The notes under the pieces are model-generated. The model saw only the letters and a program-made list of their open reading frames with translations. It made no database searches and was not told the DNA's origin. This document shows positions 17,847 through 27,242 of a DNA stretch of 64,000 bases, piece by piece. The stretch's first letter is position 1, and every line of letters starts with the position of its first letter. The DNA lies in contig SAJS01000004.1 in the NCBI GenBank assembly GCA_004017535.1, forward strand, positions 124,001 to 188,000. Reading direction: 5' to 3'. Made by a program: the position numbers and the translations under genes. Source of the DNA: Mesorhizobium sp. GTDB lineage: Bacteria > Pseudomonadota > Alphaproteobacteria > Rhizobiales > Rhizobiaceae.

Positions 17847-19301
17847 ATGTCGCTTTCCTCCGCACTAAGCATTGCCCAGTCGGCGCTTCTGGCCACGTCC
17901 AAGCAGACCAGCGTCGTATCGCGCAATGTGGCCGATGCCTCGAACCCGGACTATACCCGCCGCATCGCGGTGGTGACCAGCACGGCGCCCGGCGCCAGAA
18001 TGGTGGAAATCCAGCGTACCGCCAATGATCTGCTGTTTCGGCAGAACCTCCAGGCTCTGTCGGCATGGAGCGGCCAGAGCACGCTTTACGACGGCATGGA
18101 CCAGCTCGATCTGTCGGTCAACGGGGTCGACAACGCGTCGTCGCCCTCGACGGCAATCGCCAACCTGCAGAAAGCCCTGCAGCTCTACGCCACCACGCCG
18201 TCGAACCAGAACCTTGGCACCAGCGTCGTCGACGCCGCCAAGCAGGTGGTGAATTCGCTGAACAGCGGCACCAAGGCGATCCAGGATTTCCGCACCCAGG
18301 CGGACAGCCAGATCGCCACGGCCGTCAACGATCTCAACTCGCTCCTCAGCCAGTTCCAGGACGCCAACAAGGCCGTCATCTCTGGCACCCGCTCCGGCAC
18401 GGACGTATCCGACGCGCTCGACCAGCGCGACGCGCTTTTGAAGAAGATATCGGAATATGTCCCGGTCTCGACCTTCACGCGCGGCGACAACGACATGGTC
18501 ATCACCACCAAGGACGGCTCGACGCTCTTCGAGACCGTGCCGCGCTCGGTGACCTTCACGCCCTCGTCCGGCTATTCGGCCGGCACGCCCGGCAACACGA
18601 TCTACATCGACAACGTGCCGGTTTCCGCGGACACCGGCGACAGCACCACGGCCGATGGCAAGCTGGCGGGCCTGCTGAAGCTGCGTGACGGCGTCGCCTC
18701 GACCATGCAGAGCCAGCTCGACGAAATCGCGCGTGGCCTGATCACGGCATTTGCCGAAACCGCGCCGGCGCAGCCCAATGCGACCGGCCTGTTCACATGG
18801 TCCGGCGCGCCGGCAATTCCGGCCGCCGGCACCCTGGTCGACGGCCTCGCCGGGTCGATCAGCGTCAACGTCGCCTTTGATCCGAGCGCCGGCGGCAATC
18901 CCGCGCTGCTGCGCGACGGCGGCGCCAATGGCGTGGCCTATGTCGCCAACACCAGCGGCGGCGCATCCTATGCGGACCTGCTGATCGGTTACGGCAACAA
19001 GCTGGATCAGCCCATGGCCTTCGATACTTCCACCGGCATTGCCGTCAGCTCTGGCGTCTCCGACTATGCGGCCAACGCCATCGGGTGGTTCGAAGGCGTG
19101 CGCCAGCAGGCCTCGACCAATGCCGACAGCAAACAGGCGCTGGCCGCACGCACGGCCGAGGCGCTGTCGAATGACACCGGGGTCAATGTCGACCAGGAAA
19201 TGTCCCTGCTTCTGGACCTCGAGCACACCTATCAGGCATCGGCGCATATGATGAAGACGGTAGGCGACATGCTGGATTCCCTGTTGGCCGCGGTGGGATA
19301 A
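17847..19301 (+). CDS. flgK: Flagellar hook-associated protein 1 FlgK
   Basis: 484 residues. FlgK is the first hook-filament junction protein. The N-terminus has SLSSALSIAQSALLATSKQTSVVSRNVADASNPDYTRR, with the N-terminal helix and NPDYTRR turn typical of FlgK. The C-terminus has GVNVDQEMSLLLDLEHTYQASAHMM, the canonical closing helix. flgL starts 3 bases after the stop. Confidence 0.96.
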   Translation: MSLSSALSIAQSALLATSKQTSVVSRNVADASNPDYTRRIAVVTSTAPGARMVEIQRTANDLLFRQNLQALSAWSGQSTLYDGMDQLDLSVNGVDNASSPSTAIANLQKALQLYATTPSNQNLGTSVVDAAKQVVNSLNSGTKAIQDFRTQADSQIATAVNDLNSLLSQFQDANKAVISGTRSGTDVSDALDQRDALLKKISEYVPVSTFTRGDNDMVITTKDGSTLFETVPRSVTFTPSSGYSAGTPGNTIYIDNVPVSADTGDSTTADGKLAGLLKLRDGVASTMQSQLDEIARGLITAFAETAPAQPNATGLFTWSGAPAIPAAGTLVDGLAGSISVNVAFDPSAGGNPALLRDGGANGVAYVANTSGGASYADLLIGYGNKLDQPMAFDTSTGIAVSSGVSDYAANAIGWFEGVRQQASTNADSKQALAARTAEALSNDTGVNVDQEMSLLLDLEHTYQASAHMMKTVGDMLDSLLAAVG

Positions 19302-19304
19302 TTC

Positions 19305-20354
19305 ATGAAAGCGACAGGCGTTTCCTCGGCTGCCATATCCAACGCGCTGCGCTACCAGCAGGCGAAGATGCAGGCCGACCTCATCAAGGCGACGAAGGAA
19401 TCACAGACCGGCACGGTCGCCGATATCGGCTTGGCGCTCGGCAGCCGCACGACCCAGGCCGTCACCTTCCAGCGCGATCTCGACCGGCTGAACGGCATTG
19501 TCGATTCCAACGCGCTCGTCACCGCGCGCCTGAAATCGACACAGGATTCGCTCGGCCAGATCGCCAACAGCGCGCAGAGCTTTCTGTCCGCGCTGACCAG
19601 CGGCGTGTCGGGTGACTCCTCGACCAGCATCCTGCGGACCGCCGGCGCCTCGGCGCTGCAGCAGATGACGGGCATCCTCAACACCAGCGTCAACGGCGAA
19701 TATCTGTTTGCCGGCACCAACACCGACGTCAAGCCGATCGACGATTTCAACGCCGCCGGCTCGCCGGCCAAGGCTGCGTTTGACGCCGCTTTCACCAGCT
19801 ATTTCGGCTTTACCCAGACCGACCCGGCTGCGGCCAACATCACTGCCGCGCAGATGGATAACTTCATCACCACGCAGGTCGAGCCGCAATTCCTGGGCTC
19901 CGGCTGGCAGGCCAACTGGTCGAGCGCCACCGACGAGCAGATCACCAGCCGCATTTCGCTCAACGAGACCACACAGACCTCAGTCAGCGCCAACGACCAA
20001 GGCATCCGCAAGCTCGCCATGGCGGCCGCCATGGTCAGCAGCCTGATGACCGGCAGCATCAGCGAGGCCGCGCAGAACGCGGTCGTCAGCCGCGCCCAAG
20101 CGCTGGTCGGCGAAGCCATCGGCGGCATCACCCAGATACGGGCCGAAACAGGCATTGCCCAGCAGCGCGTGTCCGATGCCAGCGACCGCATGAAGACCCA
20201 GGTCGACCTTTTTGAGAAACATATTGTCGATCTCGAAGGCGTCGATCCCGCGGAAGCGGCGACCCGCGTGGCCGATCTGACGCAGCATATCGAGACATCC
20301 TTTGCCTTGACCGCGCGTTTGCAGCAGCTCAGCCTGCTGAAATATCTGACCTGA
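19305..20354 (+). CDS. flgL: Flagellar hook-associated protein 3 FlgL
   Basis: 349 residues. FlgL joins FlgK to the filament. Flagellin-like features are visible: N-terminal ISNALRYQQAKMQADLIKA, central LQQMTGILNTSVNGEYLFAGTNTDVKPI (a FlgL hallmark), and a C-terminal helix ending LTARLQQLSLLKYLT. The start ATG lies 3 bases after flgK. flaF follows after 31 bases. Confidence 0.95.
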   Translation: MKATGVSSAAISNALRYQQAKMQADLIKATKESQTGTVADIGLALGSRTTQAVTFQRDLDRLNGIVDSNALVTARLKSTQDSLGQIANSAQSFLSALTSGVSGDSSTSILRTAGASALQQMTGILNTSVNGEYLFAGTNTDVKPIDDFNAAGSPAKAAFDAAFTSYFGFTQTDPAAANITAAQMDNFITTQVEPQFLGSGWQANWSSATDEQITSRISLNETTQTSVSANDQGIRKLAMAAAMVSSLMTGSISEAAQNAVVSRAQALVGEAIGGITQIRAETGIAQQRVSDASDRMKTQVDLFEKHIVDLEGVDPAEAATRVADLTQHIETSFALTARLQQLSLLKYLT

Positions 20355-20385
20355 ACTCCCAAACCGGAACGCCAGAGCGCCGACG

Positions 20386-20733
20386 ATGTATCAATTCTCC
20401 TACGCCGACATCCAGACCGACTCCGTCGCCGACGCCAAGGACCGGGAGCGGCAGTTGCTCACCCGCTCGATCGACATGCTGGCGGCGGCGGCCGCGGTCG
20501 GCACCGACTCAATGGAGGCGGTCGAGGCGCTGCACTTCACCAACCGCATCTGGACCACCTTCGTCGAGGATCTCGGCTCCAGCGACAACGCGCTCCCTAA
20601 GGAGCTGCGCGCCAACCTGATCTCCATCGGCTTGTGGCTGCTGCGCGAGACAGAGGACATCCGCCAGGGCCGCACCAACAATTTCGAAGGACTGATCGAG
20701 GTCTCCCAGATCATCCGAGACGGCATCCAATGA
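20386..20733 (+). CDS. flaF: Flagellin biosynthesis regulator FlaF
   Basis: 115 residues, typical FlaF: QFSYADIQTDSVADAKDRERQLLTRSIDML and RIWTTFVEDLGSSDNALPKELRANLISIGLW, ending GLIEVSQIIRDGI. In Caulobacter and Brucella FlaF acts with FlbT in post-transcriptional control of flagellin. The stop overlaps the flbT start by 4 bases, so the antagonistic pair is coupled. Confidence 0.95.
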   Translation: MYQFSYADIQTDSVADAKDRERQLLTRSIDMLAAAAAVGTDSMEAVEALHFTNRIWTTFVEDLGSSDNALPKELRANLISIGLWLLRETEDIRQGRTNNFEGLIEVSQIIRDGIQ

Positions 20734-21167
20734 CCAACACGCTGAAGATCTCGCTGAAGCCAAACGAGAAGATCTACATCAACGGCGCAGTCATCCGCGT
20801 CGACCGCAAGGTCACCATCGAGCTGATGAACGATGTGCAGTTCCTGCTCGAAAGCCATGTGATCCAGGCCGACCAGGCCTCGACGCCGCTCAGGCAGCTC
20901 TATTTCATCGTGCAGATCATGCTGATCAATCCGGCAGGCGCCGCGGAAGCTCGCGACATGTTCCGCCGCTCGCTGCCGATGCTGATCGCGAGCTTCGAAA
21001 ACCAGGACATCTGCAACCGCCTGAAGCAGATCGACCGCATGGTCGGCGAGGACGATATCTACGAGGCGCTGAAGGCGATCCGCGCGCTCTATCCGCTCGA
21101 GCGCAAGGCGCTCGAAGGCACTGACGACATTCCCGAAGCGCCGCGCGCACTGGCTGTAGGAGCATAA
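20730..21167 (+). CDS. flbT: Flagellar biosynthesis repressor/regulator FlbT
   Basis: 145 residues from ATG 20730 (ATGA overlap with flaF). The family opening LKISLKPNEKIYINGAVIRVDRK and the core NDVQFLLESHVIQ and MLINP are present. In Caulobacter FlbT binds the 5' leader of flagellin mRNA and lowers its stability; in Brucella it activates flagellin synthesis. The likely target here is one or both flagellin leaders around 5930-6042 and 7190-7289. Confidence 0.95.
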   Translation: MTNTLKISLKPNEKIYINGAVIRVDRKVTIELMNDVQFLLESHVIQADQASTPLRQLYFIVQIMLINPAGAAEARDMFRRSLPMLIASFENQDICNRLKQIDRMVGEDDIYEALKAIRALYPLERKALEGTDDIPEAPRALAVGA

Positions 21168-21168
21168 G

Positions 21169-21576
21169 ATGGCCGTCGACATGACGACAACGATCCCGGT
21201 TGGCGCCAACCAGGCCAGCCAGCAGACCTCGAAGACGGCGGTGGACTACCAGTCGTTCCTGAAGCTCCTGATCGCCGAGATGAAGAACCAGGATCCGACC
21301 AAGCCGATGGATTCCACGCAATATGTCGCGCAGCTCGCCACCTTCTCCCAGGTCGAGCAGTCGGTGCAGACCAACACCAAGCTCGACCAGATCATGCAAT
21401 CCTCGGCGCTCTCGCAGGCCGACGCGCTGATCGGCCGCTCGATCACCTCGGCCGACGGCAAGACCACCGGCACGGTGGCTTCGGTGACGCTCTCCAGCAA
21501 CGGTCTGATCGCCGTGCTGCAGGATGGCACCAAGGTCCCGGTCGGCGCCGGCGTCTCTATCAAGCCGGCCAGCTAA
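21169..21576 (+). CDS. flgD: Flagellar hook assembly scaffold FlgD
   Basis: 135 residues, short like other rhizobial FlgD. The N-terminal block VDYQSFLKLLIAEMKNQDPTKPMDSTQYVAQLATFSQVEQ is the FlgD signature; the C-terminus keeps only the small beta part (GRSITSADGKTTGTVASVTL), without the longer fibronectin-like region of enteric FlgD. It caps the growing hook and is then released. Confidence 0.95.
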   Translation: MAVDMTTTIPVGANQASQQTSKTAVDYQSFLKLLIAEMKNQDPTKPMDSTQYVAQLATFSQVEQSVQTNTKLDQIMQSSALSQADALIGRSITSADGKTTGTVASVTLSSNGLIAVLQDGTKVPVGAGVSIKPAS

Positions 21577-21577
21577 A

Positions 21578-21681
21578 GCATGTCTCCCGAAAGTGGGAAC
21601 CGGTTTCGGGATAAAAGACATGCGTAAAACCAGAGACCTAAAGTGCATCGAGCGAATCCGAAGGATCGCGACGCGCTTTAG
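21578..21681 (+). repeat. Rhizobial palindromic intergenic repeat (RIME-like), two hairpins
   Basis: First hairpin: GCATGTCT at 21578-21585 pairs with AGACATGC at 21616-21623, with an inner CCGAAA/TTTCGG. Second hairpin: CTAAAGTGC at 21638-21646 pairs with GCGCTTTAG at 21673-21681. Sequence and layout match the mosaic elements scattered through rhizobial genomes. It separates flgD from fliQ, which are otherwise in one run, and might act as an attenuator or mRNA stabiliser. Confidence 0.8.
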
Positions 21682-21705
21682 TCTGACCGCTGGGGGTGTG
21701 CCCGC

Positions 21706-21972
21706 ATGAATGAGGCCGATGCCCTCGATATCGTCCAGTACGCGGTGTGGACGGTTCTCACCGCTTCCGCCCCCGTGGTGCTGGTGGCGATGGTGGTCGG
21801 CATCGGCATCGCGCTCATCCAGGCGCTGACCCAGATCCAGGAAATCACGCTGACCTTCGTGCCGAAGATCGTCGCCATCATGCTCGTGGTGGCGCTGACC
21901 GGCCCGTTCATCGGCAGCCAGATCTCGGCCTTCACCAACGTCATCTTCGAGCGCATCGAACACGGCTTCTGA
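21706..21972 (+). CDS. fliQ: Flagellar type III export gate protein FliQ
   Basis: 88 residues with two membrane spans (about 16-40 and 53-75), usual for FliQ. The motif ALTQIQEITLTFVPKIVAIMLVVALTGPF is diagnostic. FliQ packs around FliP and FliR in the export gate. In Sinorhizobium flhA comes next; here the next flagellar gene is 7.4 kb away. Confidence 0.96.
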   Translation: MNEADALDIVQYAVWTVLTASAPVVLVAMVVGIGIALIQALTQIQEITLTFVPKIVAIMLVVALTGPFIGSQISAFTNVIFERIEHGF

Positions 21973-22135
21973 CGCGATGCCGCAGCGAGCCTCCGGCGGC
22001 CCGTTTGCAAGCCGCGGGATCGCTTGCGGTGGCCTTCTTTGCAGCTAGAGTATAGGCGCGCCGGCATCGGCCGACGCCATTATCTCAGGCGATTTTTCAG
22101 GAAGCGATGCATCAGGCAATAACAGCCGGCGGGCC

Positions 22136-24001
22136 ATGTGCGGAATAGCCGGCGTCTGGCGAAAGCGCGATCCGATCGGCAGCGGCGATCTTTCCGATGT
22201 CGCGTGCATGATGCAGGCATTGGCGCATCGCGGTCCCGACGACCACGGCAACTGGAACAACGCCCGCTTGGCGCTCGGCCATCGCCGGCTGACCATCATC
22301 GACCCCTCACCCGCCGCGCGCGAGCCGATGCTGACCGCATCCAGCGACGGCGTGCTGTGCTACAATGGCGAGGTCTATAATTTTCGCGCGCTACGCAAGA
22401 CGCTGGAGGCGGAAGGCCTCACCTTCCGCACGGTGTCCGACACCGAAGTGGTGCTTCAGGCCCTGCATCACTGGGGCCCGCAGAAAACGGTGCCGCTGTT
22501 CGACGGCATGTTCTCCTTCGCTTATTTCGATGCCCGCGACGGGGCCTTGTGGCTTGCCCGGGACAGGCTCGGCATCAAGCCATTGTCGGTCGCCGACACC
22601 GGCGAGCGCTTGCTGTTTGCCTCCGAGGACAAGGCGATTCTCGCCTGCCATGACTTTGCGCGCCGGATCGACACGCGCGAGCTGACATTGCGGCTGGCCT
22701 GGCAGAGCCGCGATTCCAGCTACAGCGTCTTCGACGGCATAGAGCGGCTGCCGCCCGCTGGTCTCTGGAAGATTACCGGCGATGGCATCGAAAAGCGCCG
22801 CTTCTGGCATGTCCTCGATGTGATCGAGACGGCGCGCATCGCCAAAGACAAGGCGTCCGACGCCGAGCACATGGCGACCCTCGAGAGGCTGCTGGAGGAG
22901 AGTGTCGAGCTGCATTGCATCGCTGACACCAGCCTGGCCACCGCCTGCAGCGGCGGCGTTGATTCCGGCCTGATCACCGCGCTCGCCAAGCGCTTCAGGC
23001 CGGAGCTGCACGGCTACGTCGTCGACCCGAAGCTCGGCCGCAGCGAGGCGCAGGACGCCGAGCGCACCGGCCGCCACGTCGGCGTCGACCTGCGCCGGGT
23101 GCCTTTGGACCAAAACCGGTTCTTCGAGCTTTGGCCGCGCGCGGTCTGGCATCTCGAGACCGACGGCTGGCATGCCAGTCACGCGGCGCTGCTGGCCCTT
23201 GCCGAGCAGTGCCGCGCCGACGGCGTCAAGGTGCTGCTCACCGGTGAGGGCTCCGACGAGCTTTTCGGCGGCTACAAATGGCAGGCATCGACGATGAGGC
23301 TCTGGCGCCAATCCTGGCTGCAGCGCCTGTTCCGTTCCAAGGCCAGGCGCGACCGCAAATTTGCCGAATTGCGCCGCACCCCCTTCCGCAACTCGATCGG
23401 TCGCGGCTCGCCCTCCGACCGCACCATAGCGCTCAGGGCCTTGTCGCCCGAGCTGAACTTCCTGCAGACGAAGCTGTTCGACAGTCTGGAAGGCGTCACG
23501 CCGTCTGGCGATCGTGCTTTCCTGGCCGCCTGTTTCTACGACCTCTACTCGCATCTGCAGGACCTGCTGCACAGGCATGACCGGCTGAGCATGGCGGCTT
23601 CCGTCGAGCTCAGGGTGCCGTTCATCGAGAACCGGCTCATCGACTTCGCCCTCCATCTGCCACGCAGGCAGAAATACCGCGACGGTACCAGCAAATGGCT
23701 GCTTAAGAAGGTCGCCGAACACCATCTGCCGCGCGAAAACATTCGTGCGGCAAAGATCGGCTTCGACATGGCCGATGCTTTTTCGGCCGGCACGCAAGGG
23801 CTGCTGCGCGGCGGTCTACTCCGCGACGCGATGAAATGGTCGTCCTTCGAAGTGGACGACCTGATCGACATGGCAAGGGGCCAGGAAACGTCGCGCCTGC
23901 GCCTCGTCGGCATGGAAATGCTGCTCAGGCTCTACATGGGCGGCAGCACCACAGGTGACCTGACCGAGGCCCTGCACGCCGAGACGAGAGGCGAAAAATA
24001 G
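22136..24001 (+). CDS. asnB: Asparagine synthetase (glutamine-hydrolysing), class II amidotransferase
   Basis: 621 residues. The start is fixed because Cys2 (MCGIAGV) must become the N-terminal nucleophile of the glutaminase domain. RGPDDHG (about 32-38), CYNGEVYNF and the MFSFAYFD region follow. The synthetase domain has the ATP pyrophosphatase loop SGGVDSG (about 278) and LTGEGSDELFGGY. The product is usually asparagine, but close relatives amidate sugars or peptides in surface-polymer clusters, so the true acceptor is uncertain. The gene interrupts the flagellar run; no glycosyltransferase is nearby. The 163 bases before it hold no recognised signal. Confidence 0.85.
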   Translation: MCGIAGVWRKRDPIGSGDLSDVACMMQALAHRGPDDHGNWNNARLALGHRRLTIIDPSPAAREPMLTASSDGVLCYNGEVYNFRALRKTLEAEGLTFRTVSDTEVVLQALHHWGPQKTVPLFDGMFSFAYFDARDGALWLARDRLGIKPLSVADTGERLLFASEDKAILACHDFARRIDTRELTLRLAWQSRDSSYSVFDGIERLPPAGLWKITGDGIEKRRFWHVLDVIETARIAKDKASDAEHMATLERLLEESVELHCIADTSLATACSGGVDSGLITALAKRFRPELHGYVVDPKLGRSEAQDAERTGRHVGVDLRRVPLDQNRFFELWPRAVWHLETDGWHASHAALLALAEQCRADGVKVLLTGEGSDELFGGYKWQASTMRLWRQSWLQRLFRSKARRDRKFAELRRTPFRNSIGRGSPSDRTIALRALSPELNFLQTKLFDSLEGVTPSGDRAFLAACFYDLYSHLQDLLHRHDRLSMAASVELRVPFIENRLIDFALHLPRRQKYRDGTSKWLLKKVAEHHLPRENIRAAKIGFDMADAFSAGTQGLLRGGLLRDAMKWSSFEVDDLIDMARGQETSRLRLVGMEMLLRLYMGGSTTGDLTEALHAETRGEK

Positions 24002-24151
24002 CCCAGGGTTGGTCCAGACCGGCAAGATGCTTGGTTTAAAGCTTCGCCGACGCATTTTCGCCTTTGCCATCCTGTTGTTGGGTCGCACTCTTTGGCGAGT
24101 CGCCGGCCTCTTCGGGCGCGGCGAGCCTCGATAGCGGACGAAGGCCCAACC

Positions 24152-25795
24152 ATGATCGACGACGAGCCGGAAAGCGAACGCGTCTCCGCGCTGGCGCCGT
24201 TCCGGCACGGCATATTCCGAGCCGTCTGGGCGGCCAGCCTGGTGTCGAACTTCGGCGGCCTGATCCAGGGCGTGGGCGCCGCCTGGATGATGACCACGAT
24301 CGCCACCTCGTCCTACCAGGTGGCGCTGGTCCAGGCCTCGACCACCTTGCCGATCATGCTGTTCGCGCTGGTCGCCGGCGCCATCGCCGACAGCTTCAAC
24401 CGCCGCAAGGTGATGCTGGTGGCGCAGACCTTCATGCTGGTCGTGTCGGCGCTGCTCACCCTGTTCACCTGGCAAGGCTGGATGACGCCGTGGACGCTGC
24501 TGGCCTTCACCTTCCTGATCGACAGCGGCACGGCGCTGAACAGCCCGTCATGGCAGGCCTCGGTCGGCGACATGGTGCCGCGCGCCAAGGTGCCGGCGGC
24601 GGTCGCCCTCAATTCGCTGGGCTTCAACATCACCCGCAGCGTCGGCCCGGCCATCGGCGGCGTCATCGTCGCCGCCGCGGGCGCCGCGGCCGCCTTTGCC
24701 GCCAACGCCATCAGCTATATCGGCCTGATCGTCGTGCTCGCCCGCTGGAAGCCGGCGCTACCCGAGCAGACCCTGCCGCGCGAGTCGCTCGGCGCGGCGA
24801 TGGGCGCCGGCCTGCGCTATGTCGCCATGTCGCCCAACATCGCCAAGGTGCTGGTCCGCGGTTCGGCCTTCGGCTTCAGCGCCGGCGCAGTGCTCGCGCT
24901 TCTTCCGCTGGTGGCGCGCGACGTCGTCAAGGGCGATGCACTGACCTACGGCATCATGCTCGGCGCCTTCGGCATCGGCGCGGTCGGCGGCGCGCTGATC
25001 AGCGTGCGACTGCGGCAATTGCTGTCGAGCGAGGTGATGGTGCGCATGGCCTTTGCCGGCTTCGCGCTCTGCGCCCTCAACGCCGCCGTCAGCCACAATG
25101 GCTGGCAGACGTCCGCTGGCCTGCTCATCGGCGGCGCTTGCTGGGTGATCGCGCTCTCGCATTTCAACGTCACGGTGCAGATGTCGACGCCGCGCTGGGT
25201 GGTCGGACGTGTGCTGTCGATCTACCAGACGGCGACCTTCGGCGGCATCGCGCTGGGCAGCTGGATCTGGGGTGTCGTCGCCGACGCGCATGGCGCCGAA
25301 ATCGCGCTGATCGCGGCGGCGGTCGCCATGCTGGCCGGCGCGGCCATCGGCTTCGTGCTGCCATTGCCGAAGCAGACCGTTCTCAACCTGGATCCGCTCA
25401 ACCGCTTCAAGGAGCCGACGCTGTCGCTCGATCTCAAGCCGCGCAGCGGCCCGATCGCCGTCATGATCGAGTACATCATCCGCGAGGACGACGTGCCGGA
25501 TTTCCTGGCGACCATGGCAGAGCGCGGCCGCATCCGCCGCCGCGACGGCGCCCGCAACTGGACGCTCGCGCGGGATCTCGAAAATCCGTCGGTCTGGATC
25601 GAGCACTACCACACGCCGACCTGGGTCGAGTATATCCGCCACAACCGCCGCGCCACCCATGCCGACGCCGTGGTCGGCGAGCGCATCCGCGCGCTGCACA
25701 GCGGCGAGAGCCCGCCGCGCGTGCGCCGCATGATCGAGCGCCCGACCACCGCGGGCACGACGCTTGTCTCGCCCAAGGGCCCGATCGATCACTGA
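24152..25795 (+). CDS. MFS_3-type efflux transporter with extra C-terminal domain
   Basis: 547 residues from ATG 24152, with GAAGG upstream; a TTG at 24092 is weaker. The first 400 or so residues form an EntS-like MFS transporter (FRAVWAASLVSNFGGLIQGVGAAWMM start; RPRAKVPAAVALNS-type loop; DSFNRRKVML after span 2) with about 11-12 spans. Residues from about 430 on (IAVMIEYIIREDDVPDFLATM, WTLARDLENPSVWIEHYHTPTWVEYIRH) form a soluble domain resembling an antibiotic-biosynthesis-monooxygenase fold, as in many PF05977 proteins. The exported substrate is not apparent. It converges with the FAD enzyme, 12 bases apart. Confidence 0.83.
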   Translation: MIDDEPESERVSALAPFRHGIFRAVWAASLVSNFGGLIQGVGAAWMMTTIATSSYQVALVQASTTLPIMLFALVAGAIADSFNRRKVMLVAQTFMLVVSALLTLFTWQGWMTPWTLLAFTFLIDSGTALNSPSWQASVGDMVPRAKVPAAVALNSLGFNITRSVGPAIGGVIVAAAGAAAAFAANAISYIGLIVVLARWKPALPEQTLPRESLGAAMGAGLRYVAMSPNIAKVLVRGSAFGFSAGAVLALLPLVARDVVKGDALTYGIMLGAFGIGAVGGALISVRLRQLLSSEVMVRMAFAGFALCALNAAVSHNGWQTSAGLLIGGACWVIALSHFNVTVQMSTPRWVVGRVLSIYQTATFGGIALGSWIWGVVADAHGAEIALIAAAVAMLAGAAIGFVLPLPKQTVLNLDPLNRFKEPTLSLDLKPRSGPIAVMIEYIIREDDVPDFLATMAERGRIRRRDGARNWTLARDLENPSVWIEHYHTPTWVEYIRHNRRATHADAVVGERIRALHSGESPPRVRRMIERPTTAGTTLVSPKGPIDH

Positions 25796-25807
25796 TCTTC
25801 TGGCCGA

Positions 25808-27193
25808 TCAATGGCCTGTGATGCTGTCGGCGAGGGCGGCCAGTCTTGACGTGTGGCCGAGCCCCGCCGCTTCGCGCTGGTCGGCGATGCGGTAGAGCTG
25901 GTACATCGAATGCACGCCGAGCCAGCGGAACGGCTCCGGCTCCCAGGGTCGCACCTTGCGGTTGACCCAGGGCAGCCGCGTGAGTTCGGTATCCTGGCCG
26001 AGCACCAGATCGGTCAGCGTGCGCCCGGAGAGATTTGAGCTCGACACGCCGAGCCCGACATAGCCGCCGGCCCAACCAATGCGCGTCGCAGGATCGAGGC
26101 CGACGGTCGTACACCAGTCGCGCGGCACGCCGAGCACGCCGCACCAGGCGTGGTCGATACGGCACCCCGCGGTCTGCGGCAACAGCGTCGTCAGGATCGT
26201 GTGCAGTTGGTCGATCGTCGCCTGCTGCGTCTGGCCGTTGATGTCGGTGTGCGAGCCGTAACGGTAAGGCACGCCGCGCCCGCCCATGGTGATGCGGCCC
26301 CCGCGCGTGCGCTGGGCATAGCAATAGGCATGCGCGGCATTGCCGAGAAGCTCATGCCCCTCCCAGCCTATCTGGCGCCAAAGCTCTTCCGAGACAGGCT
26401 CGGTGACGATCTGCGCGCTGTTGAGCGCCAGCCAAGTCCGCTCCTCGCCCGGGATGCCGGCCGTGAACCCTTCCGTGGCGCGGATGATGGTTTCGGCCCG
26501 CACCGTGCCGCGGTCCGTGGCCACGATGCCCTTGGCAATAGAGGTGGCCGTCGTCTTCTCGTAGATGGAAACGCCGAGACGCTCGACCGCCGCCGCCAAC
26601 CCGCGCACCAGCTTGGCCGGCTGCACGCGCGCCTGGCCGTGGATGACGAAGCCGCCCATGACATTGCGGATGTTGATGCGCGCGCGTGTCGCCTCGGCGT
26701 CAAGCAGTTCGATCCGTTCGGGGTCGGTATCCCAGGAGCGGGTCGTCTCGCATTCCTCGCGCACGCGCTCCAACTGCGCTGGGTTGGTGGCGACCGTCAG
26801 ATTGTCGACACGGTGGATATCGGCATCGATGCCCTCTTCCGTCGCCACCCGGATCACCTCGTCGACGCAGCCGGCCATCGCCTGCTGCATGGCGGTGACG
26901 CCTTGGCGTGTCGAGGTCTTCAGATATTTCTCGCGCGACCAGCCGAAACCGCCCGACAGCCAGCCGCCATTGCGCCCCGAGGCGCCGAAGCCGGCGAACT
27001 CGCGCTCGACGAGCACGATGCGCAGCGAGGGTTTCGCCTTCTTCAGATAATAGGCCGTCCAAAGCCCGGTATAGCCGGCGCCGACGATCGCTACATCCGC
27101 CTCGATGTCGCCGGGCAGAGGTGGGCGCGGCGCGGGGATAGCGCCCAGATCCGCATACCAGAACGAGATATCGCCGTTGCGTTTGACTTGCAT
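25808..27193 (-). CDS. FAD-dependent amine/amino acid oxidase family protein
   Basis: 461 residues. ATG 27193 is chosen because CTGGAAG lies before it; a longer frame reaches 27292. The N-terminal dinucleotide-binding motif is AIVGAGYTGLWTAYYLKK followed by a Glu ending strand 2 (VLVERE), then GASGRNGGW, as in DadA/glycine-oxidase and PuuB-type gamma-glutamylputrescine oxidases. The C-terminus has GWAGGYVGLGVSSSNLSGRTLTDLV for FAD contact. PuuB-like enzymes oxidise putrescine derivatives, but the exact substrate cannot be read here. It lies 49 bases after a chloride channel gene on the same strand. Confidence 0.8.
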   Translation of the reverse strand: MQVKRNGDISFWYADLGAIPAPRPPLPGDIEADVAIVGAGYTGLWTAYYLKKAKPSLRIVLVEREFAGFGASGRNGGWLSGGFGWSREKYLKTSTRQGVTAMQQAMAGCVDEVIRVATEEGIDADIHRVDNLTVATNPAQLERVREECETTRSWDTDPERIELLDAEATRARINIRNVMGGFVIHGQARVQPAKLVRGLAAAVERLGVSIYEKTTATSIAKGIVATDRGTVRAETIIRATEGFTAGIPGEERTWLALNSAQIVTEPVSEELWRQIGWEGHELLGNAAHAYCYAQRTRGGRITMGGRGVPYRYGSHTDINGQTQQATIDQLHTILTTLLPQTAGCRIDHAWCGVLGVPRDWCTTVGLDPATRIGWAGGYVGLGVSSSNLSGRTLTDLVLGQDTELTRLPWVNRKVRPWEPEPFRWLGVHSMYQLYRIADQREAAGLGHTSRLAALADSITGH

Positions 27194-27242
27194 GGGATGG
27201 CTTCCAGGGGTGACCGTCTTATTGGCTGGGCTGTCGATCGGG

